Origin: Alistipes sp.
GTDB lineage: Bacteria; Bacteroidota; Bacteroidia; Bacteroidales; Rikenellaceae
Assembly: GCA_017483225.1 (NCBI GenBank)
Contig: JAFULF010000025.1
Coordinates: 62,001 to 126,000, forward strand
Length of the DNA: 64,000 nucleotides
Reading direction: 5' to 3'
In this document: piece after piece, positions 1 to 8,308 of the stretch
How positions within the stretch are numbered: position 1 is the first letter of the stretch
How the letters are laid out: each line of letters begins with the position of its first letter
Notes under the pieces: model-generated
Told to the model about the DNA's origin: nothing
The model's input: only the letters and a program-made list of their open reading frames with translations
Database searches by the model: none
Position numbers and translations under genes: made by a program

Positions 1-1020
1 CTGATGTCGGTGGGGCGTGAGGGGTCGCTGACGGGCAACCGTGTCGATTGCTTCATTCTCGACGACCTCTATAAGGATGCTGCCGAGGCGAACTCGCCCA
101 TCGTGCGTGAGAACTGCTGGGAGTGGTACACCTCCGTCGTGCGGACACGTATGCACAACGCCTCCCGGGAAATCATCGTCTTCACACGCTGGCACGAGCA
201 GGACCTTATAGGCACCATATCGCAGTTGGAGCCTGTGGTGGAGTTGCGGCAATGGCGAGATTTAGAACATATCACGCCCGATACGTGGGTGTCGCTCAAC
301 TTCGAGGCGTTGAAGACCACTCCCGCCACCGAGATAGACCCGAGAGGCGAGGGCGAGCCTCTCTGGGGCGAGCAGCACTCGGCGGAGCTGCTCCTTGCCA
401 AGCGCCGCCTTGACCCTCTGCGCTTCGAGTGTATGTATCAGGGGCGACCATCCGTCAGGGAGGGGCTTCTCTATGGCGACAACTTCGTGGAATACACAGA
501 GTTGCCACGTGATATCGTGCGGCGTGGCAACTATACCGACACCGCCGATATGGGCGACGACTACCTCTGCTCGATATGCTATGCCGTCGATGCCGATGGG
601 GTTATTTACCTGCTCGATGTCATCTATTCACGTGAGCCTATGGAGGTCACCGAGGCCCTTGTGAGCGATATGCTTCTGCGCACGCAGACACGCTTTGCGC
701 TGGTTGAGAGTAACAATGGAGGTCGAGGCTTTGCACGTGTTTTACAACAGCGGGCACCTGCCGTGCGCATCGAGTGGTTCCATCAGTCGGCAGATAAGGA
801 GGCCCGCATTTTGAGCAACTCCTCGACGGTGCTCCACACCATCCGCTTTCCGCAGGGGTGGCGTGAGCGGTGGCGTGAGCTCTACGCCCACCTGACCACC
901 TATCGTCGCAAATTTGCCTCCAATCGCTGGCACGATGCCGCCGACGTTCTTACCGGTATTGTCGAGAAGGAGGTGTTTGCGGGGAAGGAGGGGGTTAGGG
1001 CGATACACTTTCTCCGATAA
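1..1020 (+). CDS. Phage terminase large subunit, C-terminal part (5' end outside window)
   Basis: This is the packaging motor/nuclease subunit that cuts and translocates phage DNA into proheads. The frame is open to the window edge, so the ATG at 4 is probably internal and the N-terminal ATPase P-loop lies upstream. Visible are a Walker-B-like stretch (CFILDDLYKDAAEA, near residue 16), a coupling-type motif (VFTRWHEQDLIG, near residue 58), and an RNase-H-like nuclease half with acidic residues in DTADMGDD (near residue 180), ESNNGG (near 238) and a terminal HDAADVL. No portal, capsid or other phage gene follows; the next gene is host tsaD. It is either the edge of a prophage lying upstream or a lone remnant. 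The stop codon is shared with the left end of a repeat element. The family call is firm; whether it is active cannot be seen. Confidence 0.85.
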   Translation: MMSVGREGSLTGNRVDCFILDDLYKDAAEANSPIVRENCWEWYTSVVRTRMHNASREIIVFTRWHEQDLIGTISQLEPVVELRQWRDLEHITPDTWVSLNFEALKTTPATEIDPRGEGEPLWGEQHSAELLLAKRRLDPLRFECMYQGRPSVREGLLYGDNFVEYTELPRDIVRRGNYTDTADMGDDYLCSICYAVDADGVIYLLDVIYSREPMEVTEALVSDMLLRTQTRFALVESNNGGRGFARVLQQRAPAVRIEWFHQSADKEARILSNSSTVLHTIRFPQGWRERWRELYAHLTTYRRKFASNRWHDAADVLTGIVEKEVFAGKEGVRAIHFLR

Positions 1021-1142
1021 AAATCATTTTAAGGGGCATTTACTGCCGCTAACGGCTTCCTCGTCAATGGGCAGTACACCGAGTACAGCCCATCGCCTCG
1101 TCATCTGCCGAGCGTTGTAACTGCCTCCTTAAAATGATTTTT
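1019..1142. repeat. Intergenic repeat A, copy 1 (terminal inverted repeats)
   Basis: This is a 124-bp element whose ends are 16-bp perfect inverted repeats (AAAAATCATTTTAAGG at 1019-1034 and its complement at 1127-1142). Complementarity continues inward for about nine more bases with one bulge and one mismatch. The interior holds a second hairpin (ATGGGC ... GCCCAT). Its left end overlaps the last two bases of the terminase stop codon. A copy at 35960-36083 differs at only four positions. The T-rich right end could also act as a transcription terminator. No coding capacity was found, so it is MITE-like or REP-like. Confidence 0.85.
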
Positions 1143-1177
1143 GGGTTGTGCGGTAAAATGGGTCGGGCGCAAGGATT

Positions 1178-1319
1178 TAATGGCTATTAAGGGAGTTAAG
1201 GGATATTAAGGGTTGTTAATGTTGCGCCGAGAGATTGTGGATTCTTACGACCGGCCCACAAACCGCTTGCGTTTACCTTAATAACCTTTAGTCACCTTTA
1301 ACAACCTTTGCCGTTGCGC
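1178..1319. repeat. Intergenic repeat B, copy 1 (phased TTAAGG / CCTTTAA arrays)
   Basis: The left half carries TTAAGG-type motifs repeated every 9-10 bp. The right half carries the complementary CCTTTAA-type motifs at the same spacing. They are separated by a GC-rich centre containing ACGACCGGCCCACAAA. The halves are roughly inverted (AAGGGTTGTTAA against TTAACAACCTTT), so a long imperfect stem could form. Close copies lie at 8531-8659 and 36551-36692. From the end of this copy to 1385 only related CCTT/TTGCGC-rich sequence is seen, with no gene. Confidence 0.75.
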
Positions 1320-1385
1320 AAAAGTCGTTGCGCCAAAGCAGCCATCGTTTGCGTTCCTTGAACTCCCTTTGCGCTTGACCTTCTG

Positions 1386-2414
1386 CTACACCAAATCCTC
1401 GTAGCGGGCGATAGGGGCGACGTCGAGGCTCGACAGCTCACCTCGCAGGTAGCGGTAGTAGCCTGCCACGGCAATCATCGCCGCATTGTCGGTCGTGAAG
1501 CGCAGCTCCGGCAGGAAGGTGCGCCAGCCTCGTTTGGCACCCTCACGCTCGATGCGCTCTCGTAGGGCTGAGTTGGCCGATACGCCGCCTCCGAGGGCTA
1601 TATCCTTGATACCGTGTTCTTTGGCGGCACGGATAAGTTTGTCCACGAGAATATCTACCACCGTATGTAGCAGCGAGGCGCAAAGGTCGGCACGGTGCTC
1701 CTCAATGAAGTTCGGATTCTCTGCCACGTGGTCACGCAGCGTATAGAGGAACGAGGTCTTCAACCCCGAGAATGAGTAGTCGAAGCCGGCGATGCGTGGC
1801 TTGGCGAAGCGGAACGCCTCACGGTTGCCCTCCTTTGCCAGGCGGTCGATGACAGGACCGCCGGGGTAGGGCAGGCCCATAACCTTGGCGCACTTATCCA
1901 GCGCCTCGCCCGCAGCATCGTCTATCGTGGTGCCGATAATCTCCATCCGCTCCGGCGCATCCACCTTTACAACCTGTGTGTGTCCGCCGCTTACCAGCAG
2001 ACAGAGGAATGGATATGCGGGGTGTGGCAACTCTCGGTCGGGCAGGTCAACGAAGTGCGAGAGGATGTGTCCGTGCAGGTGGTTGACCTCGACCATAGGG
2101 ATATTGTTGGCTATGGATAGACCCTTGGCGAAGGAGGCTCCCACCATCAGCGAGCCGAGCAGTCCCGGGCCTCTGGTGAAGGCTATGGCATCCACCTTGT
2201 CGATGGTCAACCCTGCCTGTTTGAGCGCCGTATCTACCACGGGCACAATGTTTTGCTGGTGGGCTCTTGATGCCAGCTCCGGTATCACGCCGCCATAAAT
2301 CTCGTGCACCTTCTGCGAGGCGATGACGCTCGAAAGCAGTGTCGTATTTCTCAACACGGCCGCCGAGGTGTCGTCGCACGAGGACTCGATGCCCAGTATC
2401 GTAATCTCATCCAT
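1386..2414 (-). CDS. tsaD: tRNA N6-threonylcarbamoyladenosine synthase, catalytic subunit TsaD
   Basis: TsaD transfers the threonylcarbamoyl group from TC-AMP to A37 of ANN-decoding tRNAs, together with TsaB and TsaE in the cytoplasm. The protein begins ITILGIESSCDDTSAAV (ASKHA-fold nucleotide-binding start). It carries the metal-binding NHLHGH motif near residue 112, LVSGGHTQ near 140 and ALGGGVSAN near 272, covering the whole family fold. The ATG at 2414 gives 342 residues, normal for TsaD. An ATG at 2426 is an alternative, and the open frame up to 2483 runs through a leader hairpin and is unlikely to be translated. It is transcribed divergently from tamB. The 3' end abuts repeat-derived sequence, and no terminator other than that material is evident. 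Confidence 0.96.
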   Translation of the reverse strand: MDEITILGIESSCDDTSAAVLRNTTLLSSVIASQKVHEIYGGVIPELASRAHQQNIVPVVDTALKQAGLTIDKVDAIAFTRGPGLLGSLMVGASFAKGLSIANNIPMVEVNHLHGHILSHFVDLPDRELPHPAYPFLCLLVSGGHTQVVKVDAPERMEIIGTTIDDAAGEALDKCAKVMGLPYPGGPVIDRLAKEGNREAFRFAKPRIAGFDYSFSGLKTSFLYTLRDHVAENPNFIEEHRADLCASLLHTVVDILVDKLIRAAKEHGIKDIALGGGVSANSALRERIEREGAKRGWRTFLPELRFTTDNAAMIAVAGYYRYLRGELSSLDVAPIARYEDLV

Positions 2415-2440
2415 AATTCTCTGCATATTACCCGCTCTTT

Positions 2441-2464
2441 CACGCCCGCTCACTCGTGGGCGTG
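2441..2464 (-). promoter_or_regulatory. Hairpin in the tsaD 5' leader
   Basis: CACGCCC (2441-2447) and GGGCGTG (2458-2464) form a 7-bp GC stem with a 10-nt loop, about 27 nt upstream of the nearest tsaD ATG on the minus strand. It may affect tsaD translation or transcript stability. No role is demonstrated by sequence alone. Confidence 0.45.
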
Positions 2465-2467
2465 AAC

Positions 2468-2512
2468 TTTTTTTTGCGTACAACGCAAAAAAGTATTAAC
2501 TTTGCAAGTTAA
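2468..2512 (+). promoter_or_regulatory. Promoter of tamB with two overlapping dyads
   Basis: TTTG at 2473-2476 and TAACTTTG at 2497-2504 are separated by 20 bp, an exact match to the Bacteroidetes -33/-7 consensus. A 10-bp inverted repeat (TTTTTTGCGT 2470-2479, ACGCAAAAAA 2483-2492) overlaps the -33 element. A second perfect dyad (TTAACTT, TGC, AAGTTAA; 2496-2512) covers the -7 element. The expected start of transcription is near 2511, so tamB would have almost no leader if the TTG at 2513 is used. Confidence 0.7.
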
Positions 2513-5500
2513 TTGACCAAAAAGAGCCCTTTTATTGTGCGCAAAGTTACAAAAATATTCTTTAAGTTGGTGTCAGCAATAGCCTTATTGTTGATATTTC
2601 TTCCTGTTTTTGTGGCTCTGCTTCTTTCGCTGCCGAGTGTGCAAAATGCCGCCGTGCGGAGGGCCTCCGAATTTGCCTCCTCGTATATGGGGGCCACGGT
2701 GAGCATCGACCATATCACGGTGGGTATGTTCAACCGTGTCAAGGTGCGGGGTTTCTATGTCGAGGACTTCGACCGAGATACGCTCATATATGCGGGCTCG
2801 GTGACCGCCTACCTCGGCGGTTTCTCTAATATGGGGTCGGGGCTGGTGCTCAACTACGGTAAGGTCAAGGATGGCAAGTTCATCCTGCGTGAGACCGACC
2901 GTGATGTGATGAATGTCAAGGAGGTGGTCGATAAAATCAGCCGCCGCAAGGGTGGCAAGTTCAAGTTGCTCGTGCGCTCGCTTGATGCCGATAATATAGA
3001 GTTCCGCCTCGACCGCAAGGCCAAGTTGCCGGAGGCGGAGCGTCAGGGCAGGGTCGATTATGCCGATATGCGCATACGTGAAATCTCGGGACATATCGCC
3101 GACTTCTACGTCGAGGGTGGTGCCGTGGGTGGCGACATCCGTAGGATGAGCTTTACGGAGCGCAGCGGCTTCGTGCTTGACGACCTGACGGGTGCACTGC
3201 GTATCGAGAGAGGCAAGATATCCTTCGTGGGGCTGACCATAGATGCCGAGCGTACACATATCGAGCTGCCTACCTTCGCTCTGACGGGCGATGGCTGGGA
3301 GGCGTACAAGGACTTTATCCGCAAGGTGAGCATCGACGGACGGGTGGTAAACTCCACGGCGTGGAGCCACACGGTGGGCTACTTTGCGCCGGCGATACGT
3401 GGCTGGGATACGCAGGTGCGTGGTGCCACATTCTCGATGCACGGTCCTGTGGCCAACTTCGACGGACAAATCGAGCAGGTGACGTTGGAGGATGGGGGCA
3501 CGTTGCGTGCCAAGGCCTGCGTGAAGGGGTTGCTGGATATTCCGAACACGCACTTTGACGTGACAGTGGAGCGTGCCTCGGCGACCACGCCGGAGATGGT
3601 GCGCCTGCTGGGCAATATAGCCCGTCTGCACGTGCCGCAGAGTGCTATGCCGTATCTGGACCGCACCGAGCGGCTCAACGTTTCAGGACACTTCAAGGGG
3701 CTGCTCTCGCACTTCGAGGCGGATGCCGAGGTGGGGTTGGGCTGTGGAGGTTCGCTCTTGGTAAGTTGCAGCCTGAATAAGAGGGAGAGTACCCACCTTG
3801 TGGCCGACCTCGTCGTGAATGAGGTGGGCGTGGGAGATATTCTCGCCAAGCCACTCTTTGGAGCCCTCACGGGAGAGTTCCGTGGCGAGGCAGACCTCGC
3901 CGAGGGGGGTGCCGTGTTGAGCGGTGGCGGAGAGATAGACCACTTTGTAATCAACGACTACTGCTATCACGACATAGACTTTACGGCGGACTACTCGGCG
4001 GCGGAGCGCAGTGCGACGCTTGACCTGCATACTGCCGACAAGAGCCTGCAATCGGCACTCTATGCCGCCGTGCGCCTGCCGAGGGGTAAGCGTGCCTCGG
4101 AGCAGGGGGCTGAGGGCCTCGCCGCAGACGATGACACAGCGCAGAGGGTCGAGCAGGAGGATGCCGAGCCGGCCGTGGAGGCTGTCTTGGAGTTGGAGCG
4201 TGCCGACCTGCGAGCTATGGGCATAAATAAGAGGGACTCGGTCTCGGTGTTGAAGGCCTCGGTGTCGGTATCTGCTGAGGGTAGCACGTGGGATACGCTC
4301 GACGGAGAGATAAGCGTGGCGGATGCCACCTACAACTATAACGATGCGGAGCTGAACTCCGAACTGGCAACCTTGCAGGTGTCAAGCAATGAGGATATAC
4401 GCTCCGTGCAACTCGCCTCGGACTTTGCCGATGCGGTCTTTGAGAGCCGTAGTGCATATCGTGACGTGGCCTACTACCTGCGCACGCTGCTTGCCCGCTA
4501 CCTGCCGGAGTTCTACGACGAGCAGGTGCGTGAGCAGATTGAGCGCAAGGGGGAGGTGCTACGCAATAATGTGGCGATGCTCTCGCTCACGGCCAAGAGG
4601 ATAGACCCGCTGCTGGCGTGTCTGACCGATGGCGTGGAGGTGGCGGAGGGTACTACGCTGCAACTCTTTATGAATCCGTCGGAGAACCGCTTCCTGATGC
4701 GTGGAGCCTCCGACTTCATCTCCCGCCACAACATTATGGCTACGGAGCTGAAACTCAATGCGGGCAATGCGAGGGATTCGCTCTCGGCATCGCTCGTCAC
4801 CAAGGACTTCTACCTCGGCTCTATGCGCCTGAACAATATGCAGGTGCAGGGCGGAGTAAAGGATAACGTGCTGGATGTCAGGGGTATGTTCGCTGATACG
4901 GTGGGAGGTCTGCGTGGAGATGTGGATGCTGTGGCGAGGGTCTCCCGACGTGACGGTATGCGCCGTCTTACGATGCAGGTGCGCCCATCTTCCATCCTGC
5001 GCAATGATAAGCGGTGGGATATCTCCTCCGGCGAGATTGCCATCGACTCGTCACGTATCTCGGTGGGCCGCTTCCTCGTTGAGGATGATGCTCAACGGCA
5101 GCGACTTCTTGTCGATGGTGTGGCATCCCGCAGCAAGCAGGACTCCATATCTGTCACCCTCGACAACTTCTCGCTCTCGCCGCTGGGACAGTTCGTGCAG
5201 AGGCTCGGCTACCGCATAGAGGGTAGCATCGACGGCTTCGTGAATGTGCGCTCGGCGCTGCGGGATACGGAGATTTTTGCCGACGTGGACTTGGATTCGG
5301 TGGTGGTTAATGACCGTCCGGTGCCCGACCTGCGCCTCCTCTCGAAGTGGGATTTCGGCCGCTCACGTGCGGGCCTGACCCTCAGCCGTGCCGAGGACGA
5401 CAAGGAGATTGTGCGAGGCTACTACTCGCCGTCGGATAACCGCTACTATGCCCGTATGCAGACCAAGGCGTTGCCGCTGGGCTTCATCGAGCCACTGCTG

Positions 5501-7201
5501 CAAACCGTCATCACCGACACGCAGGGCACGGCGGAGGTGGACCTTACCCTCACGGGACAGGGTCGTAATGCCGACCTCTCGGGCGAGATAGATGTGCGTG
5601 ACTTGCAGACGATGCTCAAATATACCCGCTGCACCTACAAGGCACCAAAGGCGACCATCAAGGTCAGCAAAAACCTCTTCACCGCCTCCGAGGTGCCGAT
5701 ATTTGACACGAAGGGCAATAGGGGTGCGCTCGACGTGAATTTGAGTCTTAACCACCTCTCCAATATAGAGTACGACCTCGGCGTGCAGTTCCGCAATATG
5801 CAGGTGCTCAATACCGGCAAGCGTGATAACGATATGTTCTACGGACAGGTCTATGGCTCCGGCACGGTGACCGTGCGTGGCGATAAGGCGGGTGTGGCGA
5901 TGGATATTGTCGCCTCGTCGGAGGATAACTCCCGATTCTATATGCCTCTGTCGGACAAGAGCAATATATCGTCGGCGGACTTCGTTACATTCATAAACCC
6001 TACGCAGGTGGATACGACCTCCTACCTTGTGCGTAAGAAGATGATGTTCGAGCGCAGACAGCGTCAGCGTACCGCCTCGGGCGGAGGTATGGATATCACG
6101 ATGGCGCTCGACGTGCGGCCTAATACCGAGGTGCAGCTTGTTATCGACCCTACCGTGGGCGATATCATCAAGGGCAGGGGTGACGGCCTGCTCAACCTGC
6201 GCATAAACCCGAAGGCGGATATCTTCGAGATGTATGGCGACTATACCATCGAGGAGGGTAGCTACCTCTTCACGCTGCAAAATATCGTCAACAAAAAGTT
6301 CGTCATCGAGCGAGGTTCTACGATACAGTGGACGGGCGAGCCGCTGGATGCGCTCCTGAATATTGATGCGATATACAAGCTCAAAGCTTCGTTGCAGCCG
6401 CTACTCGAAGGCTACATCTCGCAGGACTCGCACTCGATACCTACACGTGCCGTGCCTGTGGAGTGTGTCATCCACCTCACCGACCGCCTCACACGTCCTA
6501 CCGTGACCTTCGACGTGCTGGTGCCGAGCGTGGACCCTAACATACAGTCGATAATTACCAATGTGCTCTCCACGCCGGAGCGACGCTCGCAGCAGTTCCT
6601 CTACCTGCTGGTGGCCAACTCCTTCATCTCGGATAACTCGGCGGGAGCCTCCACCTATGGAGCCTCGACAGCAGCCGCCACGGGATTTGAGCTCCTCTCC
6701 AATCAGTTGAGCAACTGGCTGGCGACCGAGAACTCGAACATCGTGCTACGCTACCGACCAAAGACCGAGCAGATGATGAGCGACGAGGTCGATTTCGGCT
6801 TCTCGCAGGCGCTGCTCAACAACCGAGTGCTGATAGAGGTCGAGGGCAACTACCTCGTGGATAAGTCGCAGGTGGTAAATGCGACCTCCGCATTCACGGG
6901 CGAGGCATACGTGACTTGGCTCATAGATAAGGCGGGAACGCTCCGCCTCAAAGGTTTTACCCACACCATCGACCGCTTCGACGAGAACCAGGGTTTGCAG
7001 GAGACAGGTATAGGTATATATTATAAGGAGGACTTCGATAACGCCTCCGACCTGCGCCGCCGTGTCAAGAGCCGCTTTACACGCACCAAGCGCCGCCAGA
7101 CGGAGCGCACCGTCGAGCCGACGGATAGCCTTGCGGTGAACGAGCAGGTGTCGGAGCAGGTGCCGGAGCAGAAGGGCAAGAACAAAAAACTTAAACAATA
7201 A
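2513..7201 (+). CDS. tamB: TamB-family inner-membrane/periplasmic translocation-assembly protein
   Basis: TamB proteins are very large AsmA-like periplasmic proteins anchored in the inner membrane. They bridge to the outer membrane and are linked to outer-membrane protein assembly and phospholipid transport. Seen here: 1562 residues, one N-terminal membrane helix (about residues 17-38), a long repetitive beta-rich body, and a C-terminal TamB (DUF490) domain over roughly the last 450 residues, with VRPNTEVQLVIDPTVGDIIK and later GSYLFTLQNIVNKKF. The tail is basic and Glu/Gln-rich. The frame starts at a TTG at 2513; a GTG at 2537 is equally plausible because transcription is predicted to start near 2511. 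The downstream exbB begins 18 bases after the stop, so the genes may be cotranscribed. The family is clear; the exact cargo is not. Confidence 0.88.
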   Translation: MTKKSPFIVRKVTKIFFKLVSAIALLLIFLPVFVALLLSLPSVQNAAVRRASEFASSYMGATVSIDHITVGMFNRVKVRGFYVEDFDRDTLIYAGSVTAYLGGFSNMGSGLVLNYGKVKDGKFILRETDRDVMNVKEVVDKISRRKGGKFKLLVRSLDADNIEFRLDRKAKLPEAERQGRVDYADMRIREISGHIADFYVEGGAVGGDIRRMSFTERSGFVLDDLTGALRIERGKISFVGLTIDAERTHIELPTFALTGDGWEAYKDFIRKVSIDGRVVNSTAWSHTVGYFAPAIRGWDTQVRGATFSMHGPVANFDGQIEQVTLEDGGTLRAKACVKGLLDIPNTHFDVTVERASATTPEMVRLLGNIARLHVPQSAMPYLDRTERLNVSGHFKGLLSHFEADAEVGLGCGGSLLVSCSLNKRESTHLVADLVVNEVGVGDILAKPLFGALTGEFRGEADLAEGGAVLSGGGEIDHFVINDYCYHDIDFTADYSAAERSATLDLHTADKSLQSALYAAVRLPRGKRASEQGAEGLAADDDTAQRVEQEDAEPAVEAVLELERADLRAMGINKRDSVSVLKASVSVSAEGSTWDTLDGEISVADATYNYNDAELNSELATLQVSSNEDIRSVQLASDFADAVFESRSAYRDVAYYLRTLLARYLPEFYDEQVREQIERKGEVLRNNVAMLSLTAKRIDPLLACLTDGVEVAEGTTLQLFMNPSENRFLMRGASDFISRHNIMATELKLNAGNARDSLSASLVTKDFYLGSMRLNNMQVQGGVKDNVLDVRGMFADTVGGLRGDVDAVARVSRRDGMRRLTMQVRPSSILRNDKRWDISSGEIAIDSSRISVGRFLVEDDAQRQRLLVDGVASRSKQDSISVTLDNFSLSPLGQFVQRLGYRIEGSIDGFVNVRSALRDTEIFADVDLDSVVVNDRPVPDLRLLSKWDFGRSRAGLTLSRAEDDKEIVRGYYSPSDNRYYARMQTKALPLGFIEPLLQTVITDTQGTAEVDLTLTGQGRNADLSGEIDVRDLQTMLKYTRCTYKAPKATIKVSKNLFTASEVPIFDTKGNRGALDVNLSLNHLSNIEYDLGVQFRNMQVLNTGKRDNDMFYGQVYGSGTVTVRGDKAGVAMDIVASSEDNSRFYMPLSDKSNISSADFVTFINPTQVDTTSYLVRKKMMFERRQRQRTASGGGMDITMALDVRPNTEVQLVIDPTVGDIIKGRGDGLLNLRINPKADIFEMYGDYTIEEGSYLFTLQNIVNKKFVIERGSTIQWTGEPLDALLNIDAIYKLKASLQPLLEGYISQDSHSIPTRAVPVECVIHLTDRLTRPTVTFDVLVPSVDPNIQSIITNVLSTPERRSQQFLYLLVANSFISDNSAGASTYGASTAAATGFELLSNQLSNWLATENSNIVLRYRPKTEQMMSDEVDFGFSQALLNNRVLIEVEGNYLVDKSQVVNATSAFTGEAYVTWLIDKAGTLRLKGFTHTIDRFDENQGLQETGIGIYYKEDFDNASDLRRRVKSRFTRTKRRQTERTVEPTDSLAVNEQVSEQVPEQKGKNKKLKQ

Positions 7202-7219
7202 ATAAAAACAAACGCAATT

Positions 7220-7900
7220 ATGAATTTCTCTTTGTTACAGGCCGCAGAGGTGGTTGAGCAGACCACGGCGGCGAGTAAGATGAGCCTCTGGGAACTCTTC
7301 AACGCAGGAGGCTGGCTGATGTGGGTGCTGCTTGTGCTGGGCGGTGTCACCGTCTTTATCTTCGTGGAGCGCTTCGTGGCGATACGCCGTGCCTCGAAGA
7401 TGGATATGCACTTTATGAATCGCATCCGTGACTACATCTCCGAGGGCAAGATTCGCTCGGCGGTGGAGCTGTGCCGCAAGACCAATACCCCTATCGCCCG
7501 TATGGTCGAGAAGGGTATCGAGCGTCTGGGCCGCCCTATGAGTGACGTGCAGAGTGCCATCGAGAATGTCGCAAACCTCGAAGTGTCACGCTTGGAGAAT
7601 GGTCTGCCTGCGCTGGCAACCATCGCCGGAGGTGCGCCGATGATTGGTTTCCTCGGTACGGTTATGGGTATGGTGCAGACCTTTATGGATATGTCAGCCG
7701 CAGGCGGTACCGTAGATATGGCACTGCTCTCGGGCGGTATGTATGTCGCTATGGTGACCACCGTGGGCGGTCTGGTTGTCGGTATCCCTGCATACTTCGG
7801 GTACAACTACCTCGTGGCCAGCATCGAGAAGCTCGTATTCCAGATGGAGGCAAACTCTATCGCCTTTATGGATATCCTGAATCAACCCGTTCAAAAATAG
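7220..7900 (+). CDS. exbB: MotA/TolQ/ExbB proton channel family protein
   Basis: ExbB forms the pentameric inner-membrane channel that, with ExbD, converts proton-motive force into movement of TonB. The 226-residue protein shows three membrane segments (about residues 30-52, 128-152 and 165-190) and a cytoplasmic domain between the first two. It has the typical LATIAGGAPMIGFLGTVMGM stretch in the second segment and a GGMYVAMVTTVGGLVVGIPA stretch in the third. The start ATG at 7220 is preceded by an A-rich tract. exbD follows after 6 bases, clearly the same transcript. The choice of ExbB over TolQ rests on the nearby tonB. Confidence 0.93.
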   Translation: MNFSLLQAAEVVEQTTAASKMSLWELFNAGGWLMWVLLVLGGVTVFIFVERFVAIRRASKMDMHFMNRIRDYISEGKIRSAVELCRKTNTPIARMVEKGIERLGRPMSDVQSAIENVANLEVSRLENGLPALATIAGGAPMIGFLGTVMGMVQTFMDMSAAGGTVDMALLSGGMYVAMVTTVGGLVVGIPAYFGYNYLVASIEKLVFQMEANSIAFMDILNQPVQK

Positions 7901-7906
7901 TGACTT

Positions 7907-8308
7907 ATGGCTATAAAACGAGGTTCAAAAGTAGATAAGTCGTTCTCCTCGTCGGCGATGACGGACTTGATGTTCCTGCTGCTTATCTTTATGCTGATAG
8001 CAACAACGCTCATCAATCCCAACGCCCTTAAACTGATGCTTCCACAGAGTAGCAATCAGTTGAAAGACAAGGCTATAACGACCGTATCTATACAGCATAA
8101 GGGAGGCTCCTACGACTACTACGTCGAGTTGGATAAGGTGGCAGGTATCGCCGGCATTGAGCAGGCTCTGCGCACCCGCCTCGAAGGGCAGACCGAGCCT
8201 ACGGTGTCGCTCCACTGCGACAAAACCGTAGCCGTGGACGAGGTTGTCAAGGTGATGAATGTGGCGAAGGATAATGGGTATAGGCTTATACTTGCCACCC
8301 AGCCGTAA
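7907..8308 (+). CDS. exbD: Biopolymer transport protein ExbD/TolR family
   Basis: ExbD is the single-pass partner of ExbB with a periplasmic domain that contacts TonB. The 133-residue protein has one membrane helix beginning near residue 18 (MTDLMFLLLIFMLIATTL). It includes the conserved membrane aspartate (D20) required for proton use in this family, followed by a periplasmic domain ending in a typical NVAKDNGYRLILAT segment. It is complete and of normal length. Its TAA stop overlaps by two bases the left end of a repeat-A element. That element, with a repeat B, separates it from tonB by about 440 bases, an unusual break in a normally tight cluster. Confidence 0.93.
   Translation: MAIKRGSKVDKSFSSSAMTDLMFLLLIFMLIATTLINPNALKLMLPQSSNQLKDKAITTVSIQHKGGSYDYYVELDKVAGIAGIEQALRTRLEGQTEPTVSLHCDKTVAVDEVVKVMNVAKDNGYRLILATQP

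Noticed and set aside
1019..1142. Insertion sequence with transposase
   Set aside because: The terminal inverted repeats are IS-like, but the element is only 124 bp and has no open reading frame.
2585..3631. 348-codon antisense frame within tamB
   Set aside because: His/Arg-rich composition without domains, fully inside a gene with a continuous family match.
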